DNA of 11,609 nt from Hydrogenophilales bacterium RIFOXYD1_FULL_62_11 (GTDB lineage Bacteria > Pseudomonadota > Gammaproteobacteria > Burkholderiales > Thiobacillaceae): the NCBI GenBank assembly GCA_001802655.1, contig MGZO01000003.1, positions 32,128 through 43,736 on the forward strand. The letters are read 5' to 3'. Below, piece after piece: positions 1-7,093 of this stretch (the first letter of the stretch is position 1; each line of letters opens with the position of its first letter). Made by a program: the position numbers and the translations under genes. The notes under the pieces were generated by a model. It worked only from the letters and a program-made list of their open reading frames with translations, was not told the origin of the DNA and made no database searches.

Positions 1-1109
1 TGGTGATCGATCTTGAAGGTGTTGAGCCCGGCGCGGAACTTGATGCGCTGAGCAGCCAGCTGGCTGCGGACGACCCTTATATCGCTGCGATCCGTGTCGG
101 TACCAATCGACCGGGTGTGATGCGTCTGGTGATCGATCTCAAAATACCGGTCAAGCCCTCGATATTCCAGCTGCAACCGCTGGGGCAATATGGCCACCGA
201 CTGGTAATGGACCTCTATCCTGCACAAGCCTCTACGTCAGCCCAATCCAGTTCAACCCAGTTCAATTCAACCCAGGCAAGCCCCCTTCAATCGATTCAGG
301 CTGAGTCGCCGGCGCCCGCTGTCGTCGACTCGCCACAAACCGCCATGATCGAGCCGCGCAAACCCGCCCGAGCGGGTGAGCCAAAATATGCCCGACTGAT
401 CACCGTTGCGATCGATGCCGGTCATGGCGGCGAAGATCCCGGCGCGATCGGTGCTGCCGGTTCGCACGAGAAGGAAATCACCTTGGCTCTGGCGAAAAAG
501 CTCAAGCAGAAACTCGATGCACAGGAGAACATGCGCGGCGTGTTGATTCGCGATGGCGATTATTTTGTGCCGCTTGGTCAACGGGTAGTCAAGGCACGTG
601 CACTGAAGGCGGATCTGTTTTTGTCGATTCATGCGGACGCCTTCATCAAGCCGCATGCGCGCGGTTCGTCGGTGTTTGCCCTGTCCGAAGGCGGCGCAAG
701 TTCGGTCGCGGCGCGCTGGCTGGCGAAGAAGGAAAATGACGCTGACCTGATTGGCGGGATGAACATCGACGTCAAGGACCCTTCGCTCAAGCGCACCCTG
801 ATCGACCTGACGCAAACCACGACCATCAACGACAGCATGAAGCTTGGGCATGCGGTACTGAAAGAAATCGGTGGCATCAATACGCTGCACAAGGCGCATG
901 TCGAGCAGGCAGGTTTTGCTGTACTGAAGGCGCCGGACATCCCCTCGATTCTGGTCGAGACAGCCTTCATTTCCAACCCGGAAGAAGAAAGGCGCCTTAA
1001 CGATCCCGCCTATCAGGACAAACTGGTGGACGCCATCGTCAATGGCATCAAGGGGTACTTCGCTACTCATCCAATGGCCTTGCCGACACGGCTCACGCGC
1101 AATCCCTGA
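1..1109 (+). CDS. amiC: N-acetylmuramoyl-L-alanine amidase, AMIN + Amidase_3 (AmiC type), 5' end outside window
   Basis: Periplasmic zinc amidase that cuts the bond between N-acetylmuramic acid and the stem peptide, freeing daughter cells at division. The window opens inside the AMIN domain (septal peptidoglycan targeting), so the signal peptide and true start are missing; the GTG at position 3 is an internal valine codon. Numbering from it, the end of AMIN runs to about residue 73 (HRLVMDLYP), followed by a Ser/Thr/Gln/Pro-rich linker (75-125) and Amidase_3 (133-354). Visible active-site residues are H141 in DAGHGG, E156 in HEKE, H210 in SIHAD and E319 in VETAFISN. The 225-285 segment between H210 and E319 matches the extra helical region that, in AmiB/AmiC enzymes, blocks the active site until an EnvC/NlpD-type activator binds. 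No LysM domain follows. The TGA lies 13 nt before the hemerythrin gene. The family is certain; AmiC versus AmiB naming is less so. Confidence 0.93.
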   Translation, partial: VIDLEGVEPGAELDALSSQLAADDPYIAAIRVGTNRPGVMRLVIDLKIPVKPSIFQLQPLGQYGHRLVMDLYPAQASTSAQSSSTQFNSTQASPLQSIQAESPAPAVVDSPQTAMIEPRKPARAGEPKYARLITVAIDAGHGGEDPGAIGAAGSHEKEITLALAKKLKQKLDAQENMRGVLIRDGDYFVPLGQRVVKARALKADLFLSIHADAFIKPHARGSSVFALSEGGASSVAARWLAKKENDADLIGGMNIDVKDPSLKRTLIDLTQTTTINDSMKLGHAVLKEIGGINTLHKAHVEQAGFAVLKAPDIPSILVETAFISNPEEERRLNDPAYQDKLVDAIVNGIKGYFATHPMALPTRLTRNP

Positions 1110-1122
1110 TGATGGAGCGCAC

Positions 1123-1662
1123 ATGATCAGCAGTCTGCTGGGTGCGGCTGCGCCCGGTTTTGATCGCCCGCTCGACGTGTTGGAAGCCTGCCATGGCCGC
1201 ATTTCCAGGCAATGCGACACGCTTGAAAAGCTGCGCGCGCACCTGCCGGGCCACGGCGCTGATGCCCAGTCGCGGCAGGCCGCGCACGCGGTGCTGGCGT
1301 ATTTCGATACGGCTGCGGTACACCATCACGATGACGAGGAGCGCAACCTGTTTCCCCTGCTGGAACAGGCGAACGCGCCTGGGGCCTGCGACCTGGTCGA
1401 AATGCTGACGCTGGAGCACGACGAACAGGCGCTGCTGTGGCGGCGGTTGCGGGCGCAACTGCAGCTGATTGAGGCGGGGACGGCCGCCACGCTGGATGAC
1501 GAACTGACCACCCGTTTTATCGCAATGAACCGCGCTCACCTCGAATTTGAAAACAGCCATGTGCTGCCCTTGGCGCGCCAGGTGCTGGGCGCGGCCGAAA
1601 TCGAGCGTCTGGGGCGTGCCATGGCGGCGCGACGCGGCGTCCCTTTTGCCGGTTCATTGTGA
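1123..1662 (+). CDS. hemerythrin HHE cation-binding domain protein
   Basis: A 179-residue cytoplasmic all-helical protein with the hemerythrin-like pattern of iron ligands spread over four helices: H24 (EACHGR), H67-H69 with E72/E73 (HHHDDEERNLFPLL), H99 (LEHDE), and E143/H146 (FENSHVLPL). Members bind a diiron centre and serve in O2/NO sensing, iron-sulfur repair or peroxide handling; which applies here cannot be read from the sequence. I chose ATG 1123 because GGAG (1114-1117) lies five bases upstream and HHE homology begins just after it; an in-frame start at 1042 would add 27 unlikely residues inside the amidase gene. The stop overlaps the mutL start by four bases (GTGA), so the two are probably translationally coupled. 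This gene is not usually part of the amidase-mutL cluster. Confidence 0.9.
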   Translation: MISSLLGAAAPGFDRPLDVLEACHGRISRQCDTLEKLRAHLPGHGADAQSRQAAHAVLAYFDTAAVHHHDDEERNLFPLLEQANAPGACDLVEMLTLEHDEQALLWRRLRAQLQLIEAGTAATLDDELTTRFIAMNRAHLEFENSHVLPLARQVLGAAEIERLGRAMAARRGVPFAGSL

Positions 1663-3437
1663 ACATTCGTGTTTTACCCGATGTCCTGATTTCGCAAATC
1701 GCCGCCGGCGAGGTGGTCGAACGCCCGGCGGCGGCGCTGAAAGAAATTCTCGAAAATAGCCTCGATGCTGGCGCCACCGACATCCAGATCGAGCTGGAAC
1801 AGGGCGGCGTGAAACGCATGCGTGTCAGCGACAATGGCTGCGGCATTGCCCGTGACGAACTCGTGCTCGCGTTGACCCGCCATGCCACCAGCAAAATCGC
1901 CAGCCTGTCCGATCTGGAACAGGTTGAAAGCCTGGGGTTTCGCGGCGAAGCGCTGGCGTCGATTGCGGCCATTGCGCGGGTACAACTCAGCAGTCGCTGC
2001 GCGGATGCCGAGCATGCCTGGACCTTGCAGGTCGACGGCGGCCAGTTGGGCGAGCCGACACCCGCAGCACGTGGCGTGGGCACTTCGCTCGAGATTCAGG
2101 ATCTGTTTTTCAATACTCCGGCGCGGCGCAAGTTTCTCAAGACCGAAGCGACTGAATACGCCCACTGTGCCGAAACTGTGCGGCGGCAGGCACTTTCGCA
2201 CCCTGATACTGCGTTTGTCTTGAGCCACAATGGCCGGGTGCTGCTGCGCTTCAATGCAACAACCGCCGCCGCGCGGGTGCGGCAGGTGCTGGGCGAGGCA
2301 TTCGAATCCAACACGATTGCGGTCGATGCGGCTGCGGGTGTCTTGCGTGTGTCGGGCTGGGTAATCCGGCCCGGCGCGGCGACGGCTAGCCGCGACAGCC
2401 AGCACGTCTATGTGAATGGCCGTTACGTGCGCGACAAACTGATCGTCCATGCCCTCAAAGAAGCCTATCGTGACGTGCTGCATCACCAGCTCAATCCGGC
2501 CTATTGCCTGTTCATCAGCCTGCCACCAGACGGGGTGGACGTGAACGTCCATCCGGCCAAAACCGAAATCCGTTTTAGAGACAGCCGCGGCGTTCACCAG
2601 TTTTTGTTTCATGCCGTCGAGCGCTTGCTGGCGGCTCCGGCGGCGTCAGGGGAGGCTGGTGCCGTATCCCCCGAGACTGAAATGAGCGTGGCCGCCTCGC
2701 CGTTTGGTGTGCCACGGCAAACGATGATGCCGCTGCAGATCAGTCCCTTGCAGGTCAATGAGGCAATGGCGTTTTATGCCCCGCTTGCGGCGCATCAATC
2801 CAATAGCGCATCCCTGGATTCACCCGCAGCGTCAGCCGAAGCTGCGCATGACGCGCCGCCGCTCGGTTACGCCATCGCGCAACTCCACGGTGTCTATGTG
2901 CTGGCGCAAAACGCTCAGGGGCTGGTTCTGGTCGACATGCATGCGGCCCATGAGCGTGTCGTCTACGAAAAGCTCAAGGCCGCGCTCGATTCCCGCGCCG
3001 TTCCCGCTCAAACCTTGCTCATTCCAGTCGTGCTGAGCGTAGATGCGCGCGATGTCGCAGAAATTAGCCCGCATCTGGATGGCTTGCGCGACATCGGATT
3101 CGACGTATCGATTACCTCGCCCACCTCGGTGGCGGTGCGCTCGGTGCCCTGGTTATTGAAAAACGCCGATCCGGTTGAACTCACGCGTGCCGTACTGCAT
3201 GAGGTGGCTGAGTTTGGCGTGGTGCGCTTGCTCGCCGAACGCCGCAACGAACTGCTCGCCACCCTGGCCTGCCACGGTGCAGTGCGCGCCAACCGTCACC
3301 TCGCCGTGCCAGAAATGAATGCCCTGCTGCGAGAAATGGAAGCCACCGAGCGGGCTGGCCAATGCAATCACGGCCGTCCCACCTGGTTTCAGGTGAGCCT
3401 CAAGGAGCTCGATGCCATGTTCATGCGTGGGCGTTGA
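1659..3437 (+). CDS. mutL: DNA mismatch repair protein MutL, endonuclease-motif type
   Basis: A 592-residue mismatch-repair ATPase linking MutS mismatch recognition to strand incision and removal. The N-terminal GHKL ATPase carries all its boxes: E32/N33/D36 in ENSLDAGAT, DNGCGI (58-63), RHATSKI (74-80) and GFRGEAL (93-99); the transducer domain follows, with NVHPAK at 296-301. A low-similarity linker (about 325-400) leads to the C-terminal dimerisation domain. There DMHAAHERVVYE (426-437) fits the DQHA(X)2E(X)4E metal-site motif with Met for Gln, and ACHGAVRAN (537-545) and CNHGRP (569-574) supply the partner boxes. This is the arrangement of MutL proteins that nick DNA themselves in organisms lacking MutH. 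The GTG start is supported by the family N-terminus (here MNIRVLPDVLISQIAAGEV) and by the 4-nt overlap with the upstream gene; no good Shine-Dalgarno is present, so coupling probably drives translation. The frequently linked miaA does not follow. Confidence 0.97.
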   Translation: MNIRVLPDVLISQIAAGEVVERPAAALKEILENSLDAGATDIQIELEQGGVKRMRVSDNGCGIARDELVLALTRHATSKIASLSDLEQVESLGFRGEALASIAAIARVQLSSRCADAEHAWTLQVDGGQLGEPTPAARGVGTSLEIQDLFFNTPARRKFLKTEATEYAHCAETVRRQALSHPDTAFVLSHNGRVLLRFNATTAAARVRQVLGEAFESNTIAVDAAAGVLRVSGWVIRPGAATASRDSQHVYVNGRYVRDKLIVHALKEAYRDVLHHQLNPAYCLFISLPPDGVDVNVHPAKTEIRFRDSRGVHQFLFHAVERLLAAPAASGEAGAVSPETEMSVAASPFGVPRQTMMPLQISPLQVNEAMAFYAPLAAHQSNSASLDSPAASAEAAHDAPPLGYAIAQLHGVYVLAQNAQGLVLVDMHAAHERVVYEKLKAALDSRAVPAQTLLIPVVLSVDARDVAEISPHLDGLRDIGFDVSITSPTSVAVRSVPWLLKNADPVELTRAVLHEVAEFGVVRLLAERRNELLATLACHGAVRANRHLAVPEMNALLREMEATERAGQCNHGRPTWFQVSLKELDAMFMRGR

Positions 3438-4010
3438 GAATCGGGAATCGCTGGATTTTCTTATGCAGCTCGGCTGCGACCATGCGTAGGATCATCACAT
3501 CAGTCGTCCTCTGCCTGCAGATGAGTTGGTCTTATGGGTTAATGACTTTTTGTGGTCGATCGGGGGAGGTGTTTTGATTTTTTCCCTATTGCTGCTGTAA
3601 TGCGCTTGGCTCGCTTCAGGTGAACAGAAGAGTGTATCCAGCTGCAAAAAATGGACATTCAGCCGAAAGTCGATTGAAGTCGGGAGAGGTGGTAGCAAGC
3701 TTTTCAAAACCTTCACATAGTGCCGTTGCTCACACCATGATTGTGGAAGGCGCATCCCGCTTCCTCGAAGTCTTGCTGCACAGGGCGATGAGCCTAGTGT
3801 GTGCTGGCGTACAGACTGAATACACATTCGCCCCTAATCTGCTCAACAGGTACAAAACAGCAAGCAGACGATCAATTTGTAATGGGGTTGGGAATGTCTA
3901 AGCTTGTAATCCAAGTGAGTTGTTCTTGAATAAACAGTATGGAATGTCTTGTTCTCGGCTAAGTGTGCTGCCGGAAGTTTTTTTAACATCAATAACGAGA
4001 GGGAAAAATC
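3438..4010. other. 573-nt intergenic region between mutL and the DUF883 operon
   Basis: I find no supportable gene here. Two open frames (plus 3620-3901, minus 3495-3827) lack ribosome binding sites and recognisable protein character. Composition is visibly more AT-rich than the flanking genes. Contents worth noting: a loosely repeated pair, GTCGATCGGGGGAGGTG (3555-3571) and the same string interrupted by six bases and one substitution (3669-3691); the inverted-repeat motif at 3799-3816; a degenerate second copy near 3963-3976; and a weak sigma70-like pair TTGTAA (3904-3909) / TTGAAT (3926-3931) with 16-nt spacing that could serve the downstream operon. No terminator hairpin with a T run is obvious after mutL. 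Confidence 0.6.
3799..3816 (+). promoter_or_regulatory. inverted-repeat motif, copy 1 (upstream of DUF883 operon)
   Basis: GTGTGCTGGCGTACAGAC lies about 200 nt upstream of the DUF883 start. The 14-bp core is an imperfect palindrome (GTGTGC-TG-GCGTAC). It matches copies 2 and 3 at 14 of 18 positions or slightly fewer. A weaker match, GTGTGCTGCCGGAA (3963-3976; 11 of 14 core positions), lies closer to the start. Function as a protein-binding site is inferred only from recurrence and position. Confidence 0.45.
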
Positions 4011-4346
4011 ATGAATATCAGTAATTTATCCGCCGAATCAGATTCATCAGATGTGACAAAAGAACAGTTGATCCGCGACTTCAAAGTTGTGGTTGCCGAT
4101 GCTGAAGCCTTGCTGAAGGCGACCGCCGGCCAGGGTGGCGAAGTGGTGGCTGCAGCGCGTGCAAAGGCGGAAGAGTCACTCGCCATGGCAAAGGTGAAAA
4201 TGAGCGAAGCTCAGGCGGCGCTGGTGGCAAAATCCAAGGCCGCTGCCAAGGCGACCGATGAATATGTCCATGTGCATCCGTGGCAGGCCATTGGCGTTGC
4301 AGCCAGTGTTGGTGTGGTGATTGGCCTTTTGATCGGCCGGCGCTGA
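4011..4346 (+). CDS. DUF883 (ElaB/YqjD-like) membrane-anchored protein
   Basis: A 111-residue protein with a long, Ala/Lys/Glu-rich amphipathic helical region (about 15-85) and a single C-terminal glycine-rich membrane anchor (about 92-108), preceded by the family signature VHVHPWQAIG and ending GLLIGRR. In E. coli the relatives YqjD and ElaB are inner-membrane proteins induced in stationary phase by RpoS, and YqjD associates with ribosomes; carrying that role over to this protein is inference. The ATG has a clear GAGAGGG Shine-Dalgarno (about 3997-4003). It is the first gene of a three-gene operon with the same order as E. coli yqjD-yqjE-yqjK; the next start is only 8 nt beyond its stop. The long upstream region carries the recurrent inverted-repeat motif. 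Confidence 0.9.
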   Translation: MNISNLSAESDSSDVTKEQLIRDFKVVVADAEALLKATAGQGGEVVAAARAKAEESLAMAKVKMSEAQAALVAKSKAAAKATDEYVHVHPWQAIGVAASVGVVIGLLIGRR

Positions 4347-4354
4347 ATCAGGCG

Positions 4355-4744
4355 ATGGCTGAGGAATCCCATGCAGAGACGGGGGGCCTGTTCGAGTCCC
4401 TGAAAAACCTGTCAGTCAGCCTGGTCGGCATTGTGCAAACCCGACTAGAGCTTTTGTCGGTGGACATTGCCGAAGAACGGGTTCATCAGACCACTCTGAT
4501 TGTGCTGGCGCTGCTTGCCCTGTTTTGTTTTGGCGTGGGCGTCGTGCTGCTGTCAATCCTGATCGTGGTTGCGTTCTGGGAGTCTTACCGGCTCGCTGCA
4601 CTGGGTGGGCTGGCCGGGATTTTTCTGGCAACAGGTGCTGGAGTCGTGTGGTTTGCGCTGCATAAAATCCGGACCAAGCCCAAGTTGTTCCAGGCAAGCC
4701 TGGCGGAGCTGGCCAAGGATCGCCAGCATCTCAAAGCGCGATGA
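4355..4744 (+). CDS. DUF1469 / phage holin superfamily protein (YqjE-like)
   Basis: A 129-residue inner-membrane protein with a short cytoplasmic N-terminus (GLFESLKNL...RLELLSVDIAEE, the typical family opening), two hydrophobic segments at about 48-72 and 80-102, and a basic C-terminal tail. The family is annotated as YqjE or holin-like from topology; I see no lysis context, so a holin role is unlikely here. ATG 4355 is chosen because family similarity starts right after it; the frame is open further upstream, but only over the end of the DUF883 gene. Its Shine-Dalgarno is poor (CAGG two bases before the ATG), so translation probably depends on ribosomes finishing the upstream gene 8 nt earlier. 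The stop overlaps the next gene's start. Specific function unknown. Confidence 0.87.
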   Translation: MAEESHAETGGLFESLKNLSVSLVGIVQTRLELLSVDIAEERVHQTTLIVLALLALFCFGVGVVLLSILIVVAFWESYRLAALGGLAGIFLATGAGVVWFALHKIRTKPKLFQASLAELAKDRQHLKAR

Positions 4745-5025
4745 TGAACAAAAAGCTGATCTACCTCGCCGAACGCCGCAGCCTGTTGATCAAGCAGGCT
4801 GCGGCGCAACGAAGTGCGCTGTCGTACAACCTGGCGCCGTGGCAGGCACGCCTATCCTGGGTCGACCGGGGGCTCGCGGGGGTTCGCTATATGCGGAGCC
4901 ATCCCACCTGGATGGCAGGTTCTGCGCTGGTGCTGGTGGCTGTGTTGCGCCCTTTGCGCGCCAGAAAATGGCTGCAGCGCGGCTGGCTGATCTGGCAGAT
5001 CGGGCGCAGGCTGCGTAGCCGCTGA
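4741..5025 (+). CDS. YqjK-like small basic membrane-associated protein
   Basis: A 94-residue, strongly basic protein. The N-terminal helix is Arg/Lys/Ala-rich (MMNKKLIYLAERRSLLIKQ), the middle holds one moderately hydrophobic stretch (about 57-70), and the C-terminus is rich in Arg and Trp. Position as third gene after YqjD- and YqjE-like genes, size and the opening ERRxxLI pattern support the YqjK family; similarity is low, so this call rests largely on synteny. The start overlaps the YqjE-like stop (ATGA at 4741-4744); the second ATG at 4744 is an equally possible start. No separate Shine-Dalgarno is visible, implying coupling. It ends 25 nt before the convergent hemolysin III gene. Function unknown. 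Confidence 0.75.
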   Translation: MMNKKLIYLAERRSLLIKQAAAQRSALSYNLAPWQARLSWVDRGLAGVRYMRSHPTWMAGSALVLVAVLRPLRARKWLQRGWLIWQIGRRLRSR

Positions 5026-5044
5026 TTGCGGTTTCCGTCAGCGG
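5019..5044. terminator. candidate bidirectional hairpin between convergent genes
   Basis: CCGCTGA (5019-5025) pairs perfectly with TCAGCGG (5038-5044), and inside it CGG-TTT-CCG (5029-5037) forms a second stem with a 3-nt bulge. It overlaps the stop codon of the YqjK-like gene and sits 6 nt past the stop of the hemolysin III gene. Neither side has a T run, so this may only be a stabilising or weak termination hairpin. Confidence 0.35.
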
Positions 5045-5050
5045 AATGTG

Positions 5051-5707
5051 TCAGGCTGCGTACCCGAGCACGGCACAGTAATGGCAGGTCGTACCCGCCA
5101 TGACAAACAAATGCCAGATGAAATGGCCATAGCGCAGGCGCGAATCAAGCGCAAAGAAAATTACCCCTACCGTGTAAGCCAGGCCGCCAGCGATCAGCCA
5201 TAGCAGCCCGGATACGGGTACGCGCGCAGACAGGGGATGGGCTGCAATCACGATGAGCCAGCCCATCAACAGATACAGGCCAGTGGAGAGGACGGGATGG
5301 GTCATCCGGCTCAAAGCCTTCAGCGTCACCCCAGCCACGGCGATGCCCCAGACCAGTCCAAGCAGCGTCCAGCCCCATGCGCCCCGCAGCACACCCAGGG
5401 TGAACGGGGTATAGGTTCCTGCAATCAGCAGATAGATCGCAGAGTGTTCGATGATCCTGAACACCCGCTTGGCGCGGCCGACTGGCAGCGCGTGATACAG
5501 GGTGGAGGCCAGGTACAGCAGCACCATGGTGGCGGCGAAGATGCTCACGCCGACAAGGAAACCCGTATCGCCATGGCGTGCCGCATGCGTTATCAGGAAC
5601 GGGGAGGCCACGACTGCCGCGACCAGCCCAAGCCCATGGCTGAGGCTGTTCGCAACTTCTTCCCCGCGCGACTGGGTGCGTTTGGGTGCAGAATGCGACA
5701 GGTTCAT
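5051..5707 (-). CDS. hemolysin III family (TrhA/YqfA, PAQR-like) membrane protein
   Basis: A 218-residue protein of the usual family length with seven predicted membrane helices. Family motifs are complete: EEVANSLSHGLG (16-27), STLYHALP with H72, FRIIEHSAIYLLIAGTYTP (83-101) and the C-terminal HFIWHLFVMAGTTCHY with H195, H199 and H209. H72, H195 and H199 sit where PAQR-type proteins have their metal-binding histidines. Despite the name, bacterial members are not established cytolysins; E. coli YqfA (TrhA) has been tied to membrane-energetics and fatty-acid homeostasis. The ATG at 5707 is preceded by GGGAG seven bases upstream. It is convergent with the YqjDEK-like operon and divergent from the AI-2E permease across a 172-nt shared promoter region. 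Confidence 0.93.
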   Translation of the reverse strand: MNLSHSAPKRTQSRGEEVANSLSHGLGLVAAVVASPFLITHAARHGDTGFLVGVSIFAATMVLLYLASTLYHALPVGRAKRVFRIIEHSAIYLLIAGTYTPFTLGVLRGAWGWTLLGLVWGIAVAGVTLKALSRMTHPVLSTGLYLLMGWLIVIAAHPLSARVPVSGLLWLIAGGLAYTVGVIFFALDSRLRYGHFIWHLFVMAGTTCHYCAVLGYAA

Positions 5708-5879
5708 GACAGTGCTCCCGTAGGCTGGGACTCAGGCCCGACAGGATGACGCTTTTTCTCGCGTGGCGCACGCTTTGAACTGGACAGACTCGCCCTATGC
5801 GTATTGCCCGCGATCCTCCACCGGTTGAGGCTGAGGCAGTTGCAGTCGGCGCTTTTGACTGATTTAACGCAGGCAAGGA

Positions 5880-6944
5880 ATGACATTGGACCTTTATCCC
5901 AAGGGCTTCGCGATCGTCGTCGTGGCGCTCTTCGCTGTTGCGTTGTACTGGATGCTTGCCCCCCTGTGGGGCGCGCTGGCGTGGAGCATTTGCTTCGCAT
6001 TTCTGCTGACCCCGCTGCACCGCTGGCTGACAGGCAAGCTGAAAGGGCGCGCCAGTATCTCGGCGGGAATGATCACGCTGCTGGTCCCGGTGATGCTCGC
6101 GGGGCCGCTGGCCAGTCTGGGCGTGGCCTTCACCAGCCAGGTCGGGGATATGGTGACCCGTTTACAAAAACAGTCGCTGGGCTTCGATGCGGGTCTGCTC
6201 GTCCAACTTGAGCATTACCCCGTCATCGGCGGGCTTGCCGAGTGGCTGCGGCAGAACCTCACTACTACGACCGAACAGCTCGATGGCTGGATGGTCAGCG
6301 GGATTCAGATGCTGCTGCAGTCGCTGGCGGCTACCGGCGGCAACTTTGTGCTCGGCGCCCTTGGCACCCTGATCCATTTCTTCATGATGCTGTTCATGCT
6401 GTATTTTTTTCTGCGCGACGGCCGCGCCATGCTCGACCGCACGGTGCGCCTGGTGCCGATGGAGGCGGAGCGCAGAGGCAAGATGCTCAAGCTGACTGGC
6501 GACACCATGCGCGCCGTAATCTACGGCGAGATCATGACGGCCATCGCTCAAGGTACGCTGGTGGGCATTGGTTTTGCCATTGCTGGCTTGCCCTCAGCCA
6601 TCGTGTTTGGTGTGCTGGCGGCAGCCCTGGCGCTGGTTCCGGTAGGCGGCGCTGCGCTGGTGTGGATTCCGGCGGTCATTTACCTGGCAGTTACTGCGCA
6701 ATGGGGCTGGGCGATTTTCATGTTGATCTGGGGTACGGGCGTGTCGATCTCGGACAATCTGATGCGGCCGATGCTGATTTCGAGCCAGTCACAAGCACCG
6801 GTGTCGACACTCGTCGTTTTCGTCGGTGTCATCGGTGGTATCTCGGCCTTTGGCACGATCGGCGTGATCATCGGGCCGGTTTTGCTGACTGTCATCATGA
6901 CACTGCTGCTTTTTCTCGACGAGTCACTGCCGCATCAGTCCTGA
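5880..6944 (+). CDS. AI-2E family transporter (UPF0118 permease)
   Basis: A 354-residue integral membrane protein with the family layout: paired helices at about 8-48, a third at 61-83, an amphipathic soluble segment (90-150), then helices at about 155-179, 212-270, 274-290 and 308-346. Signature elements are GEIMTAIAQG (216-225), DNLMRPMLI (292-300) and GGISAFGTIGVIIGPVLL (319-336). Family members export small molecules; some move autoinducer-2, others are Na+/H+ antiporters, and the substrate cannot be told here. At the ATG (5880) the only Shine-Dalgarno, AAGGA (5875-5879), abuts the codon directly. The in-frame TTG at 5886 has ideal 6-nt spacing and may be the real start, shortening the protein by two residues. 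The gene stands alone and ends about 76 nt before a strong terminator. Confidence 0.92.
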   Translation: MTLDLYPKGFAIVVVALFAVALYWMLAPLWGALAWSICFAFLLTPLHRWLTGKLKGRASISAGMITLLVPVMLAGPLASLGVAFTSQVGDMVTRLQKQSLGFDAGLLVQLEHYPVIGGLAEWLRQNLTTTTEQLDGWMVSGIQMLLQSLAATGGNFVLGALGTLIHFFMMLFMLYFFLRDGRAMLDRTVRLVPMEAERRGKMLKLTGDTMRAVIYGEIMTAIAQGTLVGIGFAIAGLPSAIVFGVLAAALALVPVGGAALVWIPAVIYLAVTAQWGWAIFMLIWGTGVSISDNLMRPMLISSQSQAPVSTLVVFVGVIGGISAFGTIGVIIGPVLLTVIMTLLLFLDESLPHQS

Positions 6945-7020
6945 TCGCGCAAAGAGGGAACCTGTCCTGCTGGATGGGGTACAAACATTTAAACGTGTCA
7001 GGTAGCCGTAGACAAAATCC

Positions 7021-7062
7021 AATAAAAAACCCGCGGGAGGTGGTTACCGCGGGTTTTTTATT
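7021..7062. terminator. strong bidirectional rho-independent terminator
   Basis: Perfect 16-bp inverted repeat: AATAAAAAACCCGCGG (7021-7036) and CCGCGGGTTTTTTATT (7047-7062) around a 10-nt loop. The GC-rich stem is flanked by A6 and T6, so it can end transcription in both directions. It serves the AI-2E permease (+) and the BON lipoprotein (-). Confidence 0.93.
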
Positions 7063-7093
7063 GCGCCCCGGCACGCGATGCGCAGGGCAGCTC

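Noticed and set aside
1042..1122. 27-residue N-terminal extension of the hemerythrin protein
   Set aside because: It would overlap the end of the amidase gene by 68 nt and adds residues unlike the family; ATG 1123 has GGAG at the right spacing.
267..1220. 317-codon minus-strand frame opposite the amidase
   Set aside because: Antisense shadow of a gene with all Amidase_3 catalytic residues.
3495..3827. 110-codon minus-strand open frame in the same gap
   Set aside because: No ribosome binding site, odd composition with clustered Pro, Ser and His, and no family resemblance.
3620..3901. 93-codon plus-strand open frame in the gap after mutL
   Set aside because: GTG start without Shine-Dalgarno, no recognisable motif or protein-like hydrophobic pattern, and it covers the inverted-repeat motif; the sequence reads as non-coding.
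4355..4744. Phage holin, suggesting prophage
   Set aside because: The superfamily name reflects two-helix topology only; neighbours are YqjD- and YqjK-like genes and no phage genes are present.
5051..5707. Hemolysin III as a virulence toxin
   Set aside because: Family name is historical; members are seven-helix inner-membrane proteins and nothing here suggests export or cytolysis.
5761..5773. GCGTG-GCG-CACGC palindrome in the divergent promoter region, possible fourth motif copy
   Set aside because: Only the TGGCGCAC half resembles the recurrent motif; the left half does not match, so it is most likely chance.
6945..7020. Small RNA between the permease stop and the terminator
   Set aside because: No promoter elements could be identified in these 76 nt; it is adequately explained as the permease 3' untranslated region.
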